A stretch of DNA of 64,000 bases from Thermopetrobacter sp. TC1 (GTDB lineage: Bacteria > Pseudomonadota > Alphaproteobacteria > Rhizobiales > Aestuariivirgaceae): the NCBI RefSeq assembly GCF_000746275.1, contig NZ_KN050828.1, forward strand, positions 948,001-1,012,000, written 5' to 3'. The notes beneath the pieces are model-generated. The model worked only from the letters and a program-made list of their open reading frames with translations, did not search any database and was not told where the DNA came from. The first letter of the stretch is position 1; each line of letters opens with the position of its first letter. The position numbers were made by a program, and so were the translations under genes. Positions 19,850-29,149 of the stretch are shown in pieces.

Positions 19850-21262
19850 ATGGCCAAGACGTATGACGTCATCATCATCGGTTCGGGCCCGGGCGGATAT
19901 GTCTGCGCCATCAAGGCCGCCCAGCTGGGGCTGAAGGTGGCGGTGGTGGAAAAGCGCCCCACGTTTGGTGGCACCTGTCTGAATGTGGGCTGCATTCCTT
20001 CCAAGGCCCTGCTTTCGGTTTCGGAGAAATTCCACGAGGCGAAGGAGGCCTTTGCCACCTTCGGCATTTCCTGCGGCAAGCCGAAGATCGACGTTGCCGC
20101 CATGCAGGCGTTCAAGCGCTCGGTGGTGGAGGCCAATGTGAAGGGCATCGCCTTTCTCTTCCGCAAGAACGGCATTGATTCCTATCAGGGCGTGGGGCGC
20201 ATCCTAGAGCCGGGGCGGGTTCTGGTCTCGCCGGAAAATGATGCGCAGATCACGCTTGAAGGCGAGGCGATCGTGATCGCCACAGGCTCCACCGTGGCGC
20301 CGCTGCCGGGCATCGACATTGACGAGGAGGCCATTCTTTCTTCCACCGGTGCGCTGGATCTGGATCGGGTGCCGAAATCACTGGCGGTGATCGGCGCCGG
20401 GGTCATCGGGCTTGAGCTGGGCTCGGTCTGGCGGCGGCTGGGAGCGGAGGTGACCGTCATTGAATATCTCGACCGCATCCTGCCGGGCATGGATGGCGAG
20501 GTGGGCAAGGTTCTGCAGCGGGAGCTGAAGAAGCAGGGATTTGCCTTCCGCCTCGGCCGCAAGGTGACGGCGGCGAAGGTGATGAAGAGCGGCGTGTCCC
20601 TCACCATGGTGCCGTCTGCGGGCGAGGGCGCGGAAGAGACGCTGAAGGCGGAGAAGGTTCTGGTGGCGATCGGGCGGCGGCCCTTCACCGAGGGGCTGGG
20701 GCTTGAAGACATCGGCCTTGAGACCGATGCGCAGGGCCGCATCCCGGTGGATGAGAATTTCGAGACGGCGATTTCCGGCATCTATGCCATCGGCGATGTC
20801 ATTGCCGGGCCCATGCTTGCCCACAAGGCGGAGGAAGAGGGCGTTGCCGTGGCGGAAATCCTGGCGGGGCTGCCGGGCGAGGTCAATCACGATGTCATTC
20901 CGGCCGTGGTCTATACCGCGCCGGAAGTGGCGGCCGTGGGGCAAAGCGAGGAGGCTCTGAAGGAGGCCGGTGTTACATACAAAAAGGGCAATTTCTCCTT
21001 CATGGCCAACGGCCGGGCGCGCGCCATGGGACAGGCGGCGGGATTTGTGAAGATCCTCGCCGATGCGGAAACCGATCGGGTGCTGGGGGCGCATATCGTC
21101 GGCCCCATGGCCGGAGAGCTGATTCACGAGATTGCGGTGCTGATGGAATTCGGCGGCTCGGCCGAGGATCTGGCCCGCACCTGCCATGCGCATCCCACGC
21201 TGTCGGAAGCGGTGCGGGAAGCGGCCATGGCCGCCGCCTATGGCGCGCCCATCCATTCATGA
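19850..21262 (+). CDS. lpdA: Dihydrolipoyl dehydrogenase (E3)
   Basis: E3 reoxidises dihydrolipoamide using FAD and NAD. The 470-residue protein shows the FAD-binding [19 protein letters not shown], redox disulfide Cys43-Cys48 in [18 protein letters not shown]-binding [40 protein letters not shown], and the catalytic HAHPTLSEA near the C-terminus. I chose ATG 19850; GTG at 19841 in frame adds three residues, but GGGGA at 19836-19840 is better spaced for 19850. Being last in the sucAB operon it probably serves the oxoglutarate complex in particular. Confidence 0.96.
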   Translation: MAKTYDVIIIGSGPGGYVCAIKAAQLGLKVAVVEKRPTFGGTCLNVGCIPSKALLSVSEKFHEAKEAFATFGISCGKPKIDVAAMQAFKRSVVEANVKGIAFLFRKNGIDSYQGVGRILEPGRVLVSPENDAQITLEGEAIVIATGSTVAPLPGIDIDEEAILSSTGALDLDRVPKSLAVIGAGVIGLELGSVWRRLGAEVTVIEYLDRILPGMDGEVGKVLQRELKKQGFAFRLGRKVTAAKVMKSGVSLTMVPSAGEGAEETLKAEKVLVAIGRRPFTEGLGLEDIGLETDAQGRIPVDENFETAISGIYAIGDVIAGPMLAHKAEEEGVAVAEILAGLPGEVNHDVIPAVVYTAPEVAAVGQSEEALKEAGVTYKKGNFSFMANGRARAMGQAAGFVKILADAETDRVLGAHIVGPMAGELIHEIAVLMEFGGSAEDLARTCHAHPTLSEAVREAAMAAAYGAPIHS

Positions 21263-21314
21263 ACAGGTGAAGAGCCAAAGGCCGTATTTCTGGCTGGTAT
21301 GTGAGAACTGGTTA

Positions 21315-21977
21315 TTACCACGGCAGGGGGTAGCCTTCCGCGTGCCAGAAGGTGCCGCTTTGGTCCATGCCCAGTTCGTCCAGACGCATGATGAGGCCGC
21401 GGGCGGCGACATCGGGGTCGATGTTGCCATGATGGCGGGTCATCTCCGTGCGCACATAGCCGGGATGCAGGGCGAAGACGGCTATGCCGCGGGCGCGCAG
21501 CTCGATACTGAGGTTGAGCGCGGCCATGTTGGCGGCGGCCTTGGACATGCGATAGCCATAATTGCCGCCGGTGCTGTTGTCACCCAGCGAGCCGACGCGG
21601 GAGGTAATGATGCCGATCTTGGAGCCTTCCTGCAGGCGGTCAAGCACGGCGCGGGTGATGCGCAGGGGGCCCAAGGCATTCACCTGATACTGGGCCAGGG
21701 CATTGTCGAAATCCAGGCTTGAGAGATTGTCGGAAATCAGCAATCCGGCATTGTTGACAAGCACGTCAATGGTGCGATCGCCCACAGCCTGGGCCAGCCG
21801 GGCTGCGCCTTCGTCGCTGGTGACATCAACACCATCCACGATTTCGCAGCCCACCGCCGCGAGGTCCTCAGTGCGGGTGCGGCAGGCGGCGATCACGTCA
21901 TCGCCGCGGGCGGTGAGCTGACGCACCATCTCAAGACCGATGCCGCGCGAGGCACCGGTGATGATCCATAAGGCCAT
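21315..21977 (-). CDS. Short-chain dehydrogenase/reductase, sniffer/CsgA-like
   Basis: A classical-type SDR of 220 residues, with the cofactor motif TGASRGIG at residues 7-14, NNAG, a serine in SRVGSLGDNSTGG and the catalytic pair in YGYRMSKAA. The YxxxK is YRMSK. The LWIITGASRGIGLE start and short length recall the C-factor/sniffer carbonyl reductase branch. The substrate cannot be deduced. It is convergent with lpd with a 52-base gap and no obvious shared terminator. Confidence 0.88.
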   Translation of the reverse strand: MALWIITGASRGIGLEMVRQLTARGDDVIAACRTRTEDLAAVGCEIVDGVDVTSDEGAARLAQAVGDRTIDVLVNNAGLLISDNLSSLDFDNALAQYQVNALGPLRITRAVLDRLQEGSKIGIITSRVGSLGDNSTGGNYGYRMSKAAANMAALNLSIELRARGIAVFALHPGYVRTEMTRHHGNIDPDVAARGLIMRLDELGMDQSGTFWHAEGYPLPW

Positions 21978-22135
21978 GGTTTCCTTCCCCCCTCCTTGTC
22001 AGCCGCGTTTTCACGTTTCAGCGCGCCGGTCTTTTCTCAAATCAAACCGCAGGCGATTATGCCTTCCGCCGGCGGTGACGCCTTAAGCAGTCATTCCGGC
22101 GGGCGGACGGCGGCTGTCTTTTTGAGGGCTGTCAT

Positions 22136-22678
22136 TCATGCCGCCGTCTGCTGATCCCTGTCTGGCCAGATTTCGGACAGGGCCTCTTCATGTGCCTTTA
22201 TGCAACTTTCGTCGAAACAGCAAAAAATGACAAGATCAAGGGCATCCGGATATTCCCGCACGAAATCGCGCACGGTGGTTACGGCAATGCGCGCGGCCCT
22301 GTCCTTGGGAAATCCGTAGGCGCCGGTGGAGATGGCGGGAAAGGCGATGGAACGCAGCCCGTGCTCGCGGGCGAGATTCAGGGAATGGCGATAGGCGGAG
22401 GCGAGCAGGGCGTCTTCATTGGCCGTGCCGCCGCGCCAGACGGGGCCGACGGCGTGAATGACATGTTTCGCCGGCAGGCGATGGCCTTTGGTGATGCGGG
22501 CCTCGCCGGTGGGACAGCCGCCAAGGGTGCGGCATTCCTCTAAAAGCTCGGGGCCGGCGGCGCGATGAATGGCGCCATCGACACCGCCCCCGCCGAGCAG
22601 GCTTTCATTGGCGGCGTTGACGATGGCATCCACGTCAAGTTTCGTGATGTCGCCCTTGCAGAGCTGCACTTTCGTCAT
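22136..22678 (-). CDS. Macrodomain protein, O-acetyl-ADP-ribose deacetylase-like
   Basis: This 180-residue macrodomain binds ADP-ribose. [18 protein letters not shown] contains the catalytic/loop residues of the MacroD/YmdB type, and ISTGAYGFP is the second ribose-phosphate loop; members hydrolyse O-acetyl-ADP-ribose and remove mono-ADP-ribose from aspartate or glutamate. The start at 22678 follows AGGAGGT with ideal spacing. A longer upstream frame on this strand is only antisense to the neighbouring gene. It is divergent from the next gene. Confidence 0.93.
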   Translation of the reverse strand: MTKVQLCKGDITKLDVDAIVNAANESLLGGGGVDGAIHRAAGPELLEECRTLGGCPTGEARITKGHRLPAKHVIHAVGPVWRGGTANEDALLASAYRHSLNLAREHGLRSIAFPAISTGAYGFPKDRAARIAVTTVRDFVREYPDALDLVIFCCFDESCIKAHEEALSEIWPDRDQQTAA

Positions 22679-22786
22679 GCGGCACCTCCTGCATTCTGCA
22701 ATTGACGGCTGAACCTGCTGCTGCAATTGTTCTTCACGAAGGATGCGCAAGGCAAGAGCGCATGAGAGACGGATAATGGGCTGACC

Positions 22787-23737
22787 ATGACCGGGCGGCA
22801 GGCGGACAGCGCGGAAAAGAAGGTCCTCTTTATGCCGGAGGCTTTGGAGGGCGGGGAGGCGTGCGCCCAGGTGGCGCGGCTTGTGCCGCCAAAGCGGCCG
22901 GCTTTTCCCGTGGTGTTCAGCTCGCCGCATTCGGGACGGTGCTATTCTGTTTCCTTTGTCAAACAGACGTGTCTTACCCTGCAGGAACTGCGCCTGTCGG
23001 AGGACTATCTGGTGGACCGGCTCTTTTCCGCCGCGCCGGAGAAGGGCTTCTGGCTCTATGCGGCGCAGCGGCCGCGCAGCTGGCTGGACCTCAACCGCGA
23101 TGCGCGGGAGCTCGATCCGGCCATGTTCGAGGGGGAGCTTGCGCTTGGGCCGTTGATGGACAGCGAGCGGGTGCGCTCCGGCCTTGGCGTGATTCCGGAG
23201 GTGGTCAGCGAGGGGCGGCGCATCTATGCCGGCCGGATCCCGGCGGCGGAAGCGAAGCGGCGGCTGGAAGAGGGCTATTTCCCCTGGCATCTCGGCCTGA
23301 AAAACCTGCTGGAGAGCTTGCGGCGGCAACACGGGCAGGCCGTTCTCATCGACTGTCATTCCATGCCGGCCACGGCGGTGCGGGCAATGACGCCTCTGGG
23401 CAGCCGGCCGCCGGATATCATTCTTGGCGATTGCGAAGGCACAAGCTGTGCGCGGCTGCTTACCGACGTGCTGGAGGCGCTTTTCTCGGAGGCCGGGCTG
23501 AACGTTTCGCGCAACCGGGTGTATTCCGGCGGGTTCATCACCCGGCATTATGGTTTGGGCGGCCTGGGCTTTCAGGCCATTCAGATCGAGATTTCCCGCA
23601 CGCTCTACATGAAAGAAGGCCGCTGTGAGACCACGGAAGGATTTGCGACCTTAAAGACCATCATCGATGCGGTGCTGGCCGCCCTGCCCGAGCGTCTGGC
23701 CCCCCTGTGGTCCATCCGGCGCGAAGCGGCGGAGTGA
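22787..23737 (+). CDS. N-formylglutamate amidohydrolase-like protein
   Basis: The 316-residue protein has the family hallmarks: [13 protein letters not shown] near the N-terminus, [10 protein letters not shown], and [11 protein letters not shown] with likely metal-binding His and Asp. The family includes HutG, which splits N-formyl-L-glutamate in histidine breakdown, but no hut genes are in the window. Many alphaproteobacteria carry a second copy of unknown use outside hut clusters, and this looks like one of those. It is divergent from the macrodomain gene. Confidence 0.85.
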   Translation: MTGRQADSAEKKVLFMPEALEGGEACAQVARLVPPKRPAFPVVFSSPHSGRCYSVSFVKQTCLTLQELRLSEDYLVDRLFSAAPEKGFWLYAAQRPRSWLDLNRDARELDPAMFEGELALGPLMDSERVRSGLGVIPEVVSEGRRIYAGRIPAAEAKRRLEEGYFPWHLGLKNLLESLRRQHGQAVLIDCHSMPATAVRAMTPLGSRPPDIILGDCEGTSCARLLTDVLEALFSEAGLNVSRNRVYSGGFITRHYGLGGLGFQAIQIEISRTLYMKEGRCETTEGFATLKTIIDAVLAALPERLAPLWSIRREAAE

Positions 23738-24150
23738 GGCAGGGAAGTTATTGAGTTTCATCCATTCCCCTGCATTTTCACCTCAAATATTTCATGGTCC
23801 ATGACCCGCCATGGGCTGCCGGCGGGAATCAATTTTTTCAAGCCACAAACGGATGCGTCCAAGGCTGGTAATCTCGCAGCGATAACAAGCATACATACAT
23901 TTCTTGCGCAGGGGATGGCCGGCAGGTTGTGATTTTCCCCGTTTGCCTGGGGTTTTTCGCAGGGTGCATCCCGAATGGGGGCTTGTGTTTAACCGCTGGG
24001 TAACCGTTCCGTGTCAATGTGGCAGCGTTCAGGCAGCGGCGGGTGTTTTGAAGATTTGGAACGAGGCCGGGGGCTGCATCCGCCAGGAAGTCAGTTTCCA
24101 TACCGCGGGCGTTTCGCCGCGGCAGAGAACAAGAGACGGGACGGCAGTTC
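23738..24150. other. 413-base intergenic region upstream of sigma-54 regulator
   Basis: No convincing gene. CCCGCC/GGCGGG arms (23805-23826) followed by AATCAATTTTTT could terminate the preceding gene weakly. A CtrA-like box lies at 23989-24004. AT-rich bases around 23860-23900 could hold a promoter, but I cannot fix one. Confidence 0.5.
23989..24004 (+). promoter_or_regulatory. CtrA-like binding site, TTAA-N7-GTAAC
   Basis: TTAA 23989-23992 and GTAAC 24000-24004 are seven bases apart, one mismatch from the CtrA consensus TTAA-N7-TTAAC. It lies about 147 bases upstream of the response-regulator start. Binding is inference. Confidence 0.35.
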
Positions 24151-25674
24151 ATGGCTACCGGCATTCTCATCGTCGAGGACGATCCCACGCAGCGTCGCAT
24201 TCTGGAAGAGCTGGTCCGCAAGTTCGGCTATGAGCCCTTTCCGGCCGAAGACGCCATCAAGGGGCTTGAAATCCTCGCCGGACCAGAAGGCAAGCGCATC
24301 GCGCTCATCATTCTTGATCTTTACATGCCCGGCATGACGGGTCTTGAATTTCTCGAACACCTCTCGGCCCGCCGCAGGGAGCTGCCCGTGATCGTGGAAA
24401 CGGCGGAAGGCTCCATCGAAACGGTGGTGAAGGCCATGCGCGCCGGGGCGGATGATTTCGTGGTCAAGCCGGTCAACCCGGAGAGGCTGAGGGTTTCCAT
24501 CCAGAATCTCCTGAAGGTGAATGCGCTGACCGAGGAGGTGCGGCGGCTGAACAAGAAGGTGAAGGGCGAGCTCACCTTCGATGATCTCATTGCCGAAAGC
24601 CCGGCCATGCGCCAGGTGATCCGGTTGGGACGCCGGGCGGCGGAATCGAACATTCCGGTGCTGATCGAAGGCGAATCCGGCGTTGGCAAGGAGATGGTGG
24701 CGCGCGCCATCCATGGCGAATCGAAACGCGCCGGCGGACCGTTCGTCGCCGTCAACTGCGGCGCCATTCCGGAAACCCTGGTGGAGAGCACGCTGTTCGG
24801 TCACGAGAAGGGTGCGTTCACCGGGGCGGTGAGCAAGCACCTTGGCAAGTTTCAGGAGGCTTCCGGCGGCACGCTGTTCCTTGACGAGGTGGGCGAGCTG
24901 TCGCTGGACATGCAGGTGAAGCTTCTGCGCGCGCTGCAGGAGGGCGAGGTGGATCCGGTGGGCGCGCGCCGGCCGGTGAAGGTGGATGTGCGGGTGATCT
25001 CCGCCACCAACCGCGATCTCATCACCATGACCCGCGAGGGCCAGTTCCGCGAGGATCTGTTCTATCGCCTCAATGTCTTTCCCATCATGGTGCCGCCGCT
25101 GCGCCGGCGGGTGGAGGACATCCCGCCGCTTGTTGATCACTTCATCCATCGCTTCGCCGCGGAAGAAGGGCGCAAGGTGCGCGGCATTGACGGGCGGGCG
25201 CTTGAGATGCTGATGAAATACGACTGGCCCGGCAACGTGCGCCAGCTGGAGAACACGGTGTTTCGCGCCATTGTCCTGGCGGAAGGCGATATGCTGACGG
25301 TGAACGATTTTCCGCAGATCGCCTCGCTGGTGGAGGGCTATGACGTGCGCGCGCCCGAAACGGAGGGCGAAACAGGCGGTGGCGGAGAGAATACCATGCC
25401 GCAGCCGCAGGCGCGTCAGGGCCTCATCGGCGCCGGCATGCCCATGGCCGCGTCTTCCGACACGGTGGCCGACGGCATGGCGCTGGGGGTGCCGGTGGTG
25501 ACCGAGGGCGGGCACATCCGCACTCTGGAAGAGGTGGAGGCCGACATGATCCGCCTGGCGCTGAAGCGCTATCGCGGGCAGATGTCGGAAGTGGCGCGCA
25601 AGCTGGGCATCGGCCGTTCCACGCTCTATCGCAAGATCCGCGCGCTGGGCATCGACGTGAAAAAGGCCTCGTAA
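24151..25674 (+). CDS. Sigma-54-dependent response regulator (NtrC class)
   Basis: The 507-residue activator has an N-terminal receiver domain with phospho-acceptor Asp56 (ILDLYMPG), conserved Thr and Lys in VETAEGS and VVKPV, and an AAA+ domain with GESGVGKE, ESTLFGHEKGAFTGA (the sigma-54 contact loop) and GGTLFLDEVGELS. A long linker (about 400-450) precedes a Fis-type helix-turn-helix, MSEVARKLGIGRSTLYRKI. It would act with RpoN after phosphorylation. No histidine kinase gene lies beside it, so its partner and targets are unknown. A CtrA-like box lies upstream. Confidence 0.95.
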   Translation: MATGILIVEDDPTQRRILEELVRKFGYEPFPAEDAIKGLEILAGPEGKRIALIILDLYMPGMTGLEFLEHLSARRRELPVIVETAEGSIETVVKAMRAGADDFVVKPVNPERLRVSIQNLLKVNALTEEVRRLNKKVKGELTFDDLIAESPAMRQVIRLGRRAAESNIPVLIEGESGVGKEMVARAIHGESKRAGGPFVAVNCGAIPETLVESTLFGHEKGAFTGAVSKHLGKFQEASGGTLFLDEVGELSLDMQVKLLRALQEGEVDPVGARRPVKVDVRVISATNRDLITMTREGQFREDLFYRLNVFPIMVPPLRRRVEDIPPLVDHFIHRFAAEEGRKVRGIDGRALEMLMKYDWPGNVRQLENTVFRAIVLAEGDMLTVNDFPQIASLVEGYDVRAPETEGETGGGGENTMPQPQARQGLIGAGMPMAASSDTVADGMALGVPVVTEGGHIRTLEEVEADMIRLALKRYRGQMSEVARKLGIGRSTLYRKIRALGIDVKKAS

Positions 25675-25704
25675 GGGCACACGCGCTGGCCTGTGTGCTT
25701 TGGC

Positions 25705-25733
25705 TTGCAACATGGCGGCCGCCGCCCTATATA
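25705..25733 (+). promoter_or_regulatory. Sigma-70-type promoter of the rimP-nusA-infB operon
   Basis: TTGCAA (25705-25710) and TATATA (25728-25733) are exactly 17 bases apart, the best housekeeping promoter I see in the window. Transcription would begin near 25740, about 200 bases before rimP. Confidence 0.75.
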
Positions 25734-25752
25734 GGTGGCAGAGGTCATTCTC

Positions 25753-25830
25753 CACATAGCTGGATGCCTTAGCTTCAATGTGAGGCAGACGGACGTTGGG
25801 AGAGTGGGTCCCGCGGGGCCCGCTCTTTTT
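25753..25830 (+). terminator. Leader hairpin and intrinsic terminator before rimP (attenuator candidate)
   Basis: Soon after the predicted start a first hairpin pairs CACAT (25753-25757) and AGCT (25758-25761) with AGCT (25771-25774) and ATGTG (25778-25782). A strong stem then pairs AGAGTGGGTC (25801-25810) with GGCCCGCTCT (25817-25826) and runs into TTTTT. It lies between the promoter and the first gene, so part of the transcripts should stop here after about 90 nt. Confidence 0.7.
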
Positions 25831-25939
25831 GTTATCCTTCATGCCGGTTACCGGCAGCCCCGGCGTCGTTTTCGCCCGCGGGGAAAGGCCGGGGGCGTGA
25901 AGGACGGACACAGAATGCTGAGTGCAGGGACGAGGCGAA

Positions 25940-26596
25940 ATGCAGGCGCGCAGAAACAAGGACAAACGCATCGCGCGGGAGACAGGGCCCGCGGCGGCCG
26001 TGGCGCGCATCGCCGAGCCGCTGCTTGAGGATATGGGCTATCGTCTGGTGCGGGTGCGCATGGCGGGAAAGGATTTGCAGGTCATGGCCGAGCGCCCTGA
26101 CGGATCGCTGACCATTGACGACTGCGTGGCCATCACCCGTGCGCTGTCGCCTGTGCTGGATGTGGAGGATCCCATTCCCGGCTCCTACAATCTCGAGATT
26201 TCCTCGCCGGGTGTGGCCCGCCCCCTGGTGCGGCCGGAGGATTTCGAGCGCTGGGCCGGTTTCGAGGCCAAGATCGAGATGGAAACGCCCATTGAGGGCC
26301 AGAAGCGCTTCCGCGGTGTGCTGGAAGGCTATGACGCGGAGAGTGATGAGGTGCGTCTCTTCATCCCGGCGGAGAAGGCCGGCGGGGAGAAGGGCGAGGA
26401 GGATGTGCTCATCGGGCTTGCCTTTTCCGACATCGCCTCGGCGCGGCTGGTGATGAGCGATGCCCTGCTGGAAGAGGCCGGCCGGCGCGCCATGGCGCGG
26501 GGCGGCAAGGGCCCGCAGGACGGTGCGGCCATGGACGCCGGCGGCGAGGAAGGCGAAGAGAAAAGCGGAAAACGGCGCACGCGCCGGAAACGGTAA
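25940..26596 (+). CDS. rimP: Ribosome maturation factor RimP
   Basis: RimP helps assemble the 30S subunit. The 218-residue protein contains the N-terminal domain with EPLLEDMGYRLVRVRM, DDCVAITRALSPVLDVEDPI and the family signature YNLEISSPGVARPL, then an Sm-like C-terminal domain. The tail (from about residue 190) is a charged, low-complexity extension ending in RRTRRKR. ATG 25940 has GAGGCGA just before it; a GTG at 25922 is also possible. It is first in the nusA-infB operon. Confidence 0.93.
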   Translation: MQARRNKDKRIARETGPAAAVARIAEPLLEDMGYRLVRVRMAGKDLQVMAERPDGSLTIDDCVAITRALSPVLDVEDPIPGSYNLEISSPGVARPLVRPEDFERWAGFEAKIEMETPIEGQKRFRGVLEGYDAESDEVRLFIPAEKAGGEKGEEDVLIGLAFSDIASARLVMSDALLEEAGRRAMARGGKGPQDGAAMDAGGEEGEEKSGKRRTRRKR

Positions 26597-26722
26597 AGCC
26601 TCATTCCGCTGCGGTCTGTCGTGCCGAGTGACAGGATTGCGGCGGTAGCGCATGTGAGGTGTGAGGTATCGGGACTTCGGGAATTTCAGGGTTTTTAGGA
26701 ACGAGGATCAGGAGAGAGAACG

Positions 26723-28345
26723 ATGGCAGGTGCGGTCAGTGCCAACAGACTGGAACTTCTGCAGATCGCCGATGCGGTGGCCCGCGAGAAGGGCATCGAC
26801 AAGGCCGTGGTCCTGAAGGCCATGGAAGAGGCGATCCAGCGCGCGGCGCGCTCCCGTTACGGATCGGAGCTGGACATCCGCGCACATATCGACCCCAAGA
26901 CCGGCGAGACGACGCTCAGGCGCGTGCTGACCGTGGTGGAGAACGTGGAGGACGACAACCGCGAAATCTCGCTGGAAGAGGCGCGCAAGATCGATCCCGA
27001 GGCCCAGATCGGGGATGAGCTCTCCGAGCCGCTGCCGCCGATCGAGTTCGGGCGCGTGGCGGCGCAGAGCGCCAAGCAGGTGATCGTGCAGAAGGTGCGC
27101 GAGGCCGAGCGCGAGCGGCAGTATCAGGAATACAAAGACCGCGTGGGCGAAATCGCTTCCGGTGTGGTCAAGCGCAACGAGTTCGGCCACACCATCGTGG
27201 AGCTGGCCAACCGCGCCGAGGCCATCGTGCGCAGGGATGAGAGCATCCCGCGCGAGAGCTTCCGGCCCGGCGATCGCATCCGCGCCTATATCTATGATGT
27301 GCGGCGGGAACAGCGCGGGCCGCAGATTTTCCTGTCGCGCACGCGGCCCGAATTCATGGCCAAGCTCTTCGCGCAGGAGGTGCCGGAGGTCTATGACGGC
27401 ATCGTCGAGATCGTCTCGGTGGCGCGTGATCCGGGCTCGCGGGCGAAGATCGCCGTGCGCTCCAACGATCCTTCCATCGACCCGGTGGGGGCCTGCGTCG
27501 GCATGCGCGGCTCGCGCGTGCAGGCGGTGGTGAACGAGCTGCAGGGCGAGAAGATCGACATCATCCAGTGGACGCCCGATGCCGCCACCTTCATCGTCAA
27601 CGCCCTGGCGCCGGCGGAGGTGTCCAAGGTGGTGCTGGACGAGGATGCCAAGCGCATCGAGGTGGTGGTGCCGGAGGATCAGCTGTCGCTGGCCATCGGG
27701 CGCCGCGGGCAGAACGTGCGTCTGGCCTCGCAGCTGACCGGCTGGGACATCGACATCATGACCGAGGAGCAGGAGGCCGAGCGGCGCCAGAAGGAATTTG
27801 CCGAGCGCACCCAGCAGTTCATGGAGGCGCTGGACATGGACGAGATGCTGGCGCAGCTTCTGGCTTCGGAAGGTTTCACCTCGGTTGAGGAGCTTGCCTA
27901 TGTGGATCTCTCCGAGATCGCCAGCATCGAGGGCCTTGATGAGGAGGTGGCGGAAGAGATCCAGAACCGCGCCCGCGAGTATCTGGAGCGCGAATCCCGC
28001 GAGCTGGAGGAGAAGCGCAAGGAGCTTGGTGTCTCCGATGAGCTTCTCGAGATCGAGGGGCTGACGCCGGCGATGCTGGTCAAGCTCGGTGAGGAAGGGG
28101 TGAAGACCCTGGAAGATCTCGCCTATTGCGCCACTGACGACCTGGTGGGCTGGCGTGAGCGCAAGGATGGCGAGAGCATTTTCCACGAAGGCATCCTCAC
28201 CGGTGATCTCTCCGCGCAGGAGGCGGAGCAGATCATCATGCAGGCGCGGCGCAAGATCGGCCTCATCCCTGATGAGGAGGAGCAGGCGGCCGCGGAGGAG
28301 CAGGAGGCCGAGACGGAGAAGGCCGAGACCGCCGGGGAGAGCTGA
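26723..28345 (+). CDS. nusA: Transcription termination/antitermination factor NusA
   Basis: NusA binds RNA polymerase and modulates pausing, termination and antitermination. The 540-residue protein has an N-terminal RNAP-binding domain (1-130), an S1 domain (KRNEFGHTIVELANRAEAI), KH domains with VGACVGMRGSRVQAVVNEL and LAIGRRGQNVRLASQLTGW, and C-terminal acidic repeats with helix-hairpin-helix-like EGLDEEVAEEIQNRAREYL. The acidic end (EEEQAAAEEQEAETEKAE) is longer than in E. coli. It is followed by the ylxR gene after 42 bases. Because its leader contains a terminator, autoregulation is plausible. Confidence 0.97.
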   Translation: MAGAVSANRLELLQIADAVAREKGIDKAVVLKAMEEAIQRAARSRYGSELDIRAHIDPKTGETTLRRVLTVVENVEDDNREISLEEARKIDPEAQIGDELSEPLPPIEFGRVAAQSAKQVIVQKVREAERERQYQEYKDRVGEIASGVVKRNEFGHTIVELANRAEAIVRRDESIPRESFRPGDRIRAYIYDVRREQRGPQIFLSRTRPEFMAKLFAQEVPEVYDGIVEIVSVARDPGSRAKIAVRSNDPSIDPVGACVGMRGSRVQAVVNELQGEKIDIIQWTPDAATFIVNALAPAEVSKVVLDEDAKRIEVVVPEDQLSLAIGRRGQNVRLASQLTGWDIDIMTEEQEAERRQKEFAERTQQFMEALDMDEMLAQLLASEGFTSVEELAYVDLSEIASIEGLDEEVAEEIQNRAREYLERESRELEEKRKELGVSDELLEIEGLTPAMLVKLGEEGVKTLEDLAYCATDDLVGWRERKDGESIFHEGILTGDLSAQEAEQIIMQARRKIGLIPDEEEQAAAEEQEAETEKAETAGES

Positions 28346-28387
28346 GGCGGCATTGCCTTTGCCCCCGGAAAGGGCGTATGGAAACCC

Positions 28388-29149
28388 ATGACGCATGAGA
28401 AAACGAAAACGCGGCAGGAAACGGATACGGCGGCTGAAGGCCCCCTTGCGCCCGCGGCAGAGGCTGCGGGGGCGGATGAGGTGCCCGAGGCCGTGGAGGA
28501 ACCGAAGGGGCGGCGCGCCCGGGCGGAGCCGATGCGCACCTGCATCGTCACGCGCGAGGTGCTGCCGCGCGATCGGTTGCTGCGTTTCGTGCTCGATCCG
28601 GAAGGCCGTGTCGTCTTTGACATCAAGGCGGCGCTGCCGGGGCGCGGCGCATGGGTAAAGCCGGAACGGGCGGTGCTGGAAGAGGCAATCCGGCGCAATC
28701 TCTTCGCCCGCGCCTTCCGGCGCAAGGTGACGGTGCCGCCGGACCTGGCCGATCAGGTGCGGGCACAGCTGCGTCAGGCCATGGTGCAGACGCTGTCCCT
28801 GGCGCGCAAGGCCGGCGTGGCGACAAGCGGATTCGACCGGGTGGCGGCCTGGATCGACAAACGGCGCGTGAAGGTGCTGATCGAGGCCCGTGAAGGCGCC
28901 CGTGACGGGCGGCGCAAGCTGGTTGCGCGGCTGAAACGGGCGGGAATCCGGGCGGAAATCGTCGATATTCTGTCTTCGGACGATTTGAGTTTGGCATTTT
29001 CACGGCCAAATGTGATACATGCTGCCATGCAGGGCGGTGGTCTGAGCAAGACCTTCCTGAAGCTGGCGCGCAAGCTGGCGGGGCTGGAAGGGCACAGCGG
29101 CGAGGACCGGCCGGCCCGGAAACACCAAGGTGAGCAGAGCGGACGATGA
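28388..29149 (+). CDS. YlxR (DUF448)/L7Ae-like two-domain RNA-binding protein
   Basis: The N-terminal YlxR domain (roughly 50-125) carries the family's [19 protein letters not shown] stretch and GRGAWVKPE; the second domain (about 125-215) resembles an L7Ae-type ribosomal fold with [19 protein letters not shown]. YlxR proteins have been linked to RNA binding and RNase P activity, but a settled function for the alphaproteobacterial fusion is lacking. Its stop overlaps the infB start by four bases (ATGA), so translation is coupled to infB. Confidence 0.88.
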   Translation: MTHEKTKTRQETDTAAEGPLAPAAEAAGADEVPEAVEEPKGRRARAEPMRTCIVTREVLPRDRLLRFVLDPEGRVVFDIKAALPGRGAWVKPERAVLEEAIRRNLFARAFRRKVTVPPDLADQVRAQLRQAMVQTLSLARKAGVATSGFDRVAAWIDKRRVKVLIEAREGARDGRRKLVARLKRAGIRAEIVDILSSDDLSLAFSRPNVIHAAMQGGGLSKTFLKLARKLAGLEGHSGEDRPARKHQGEQSGR

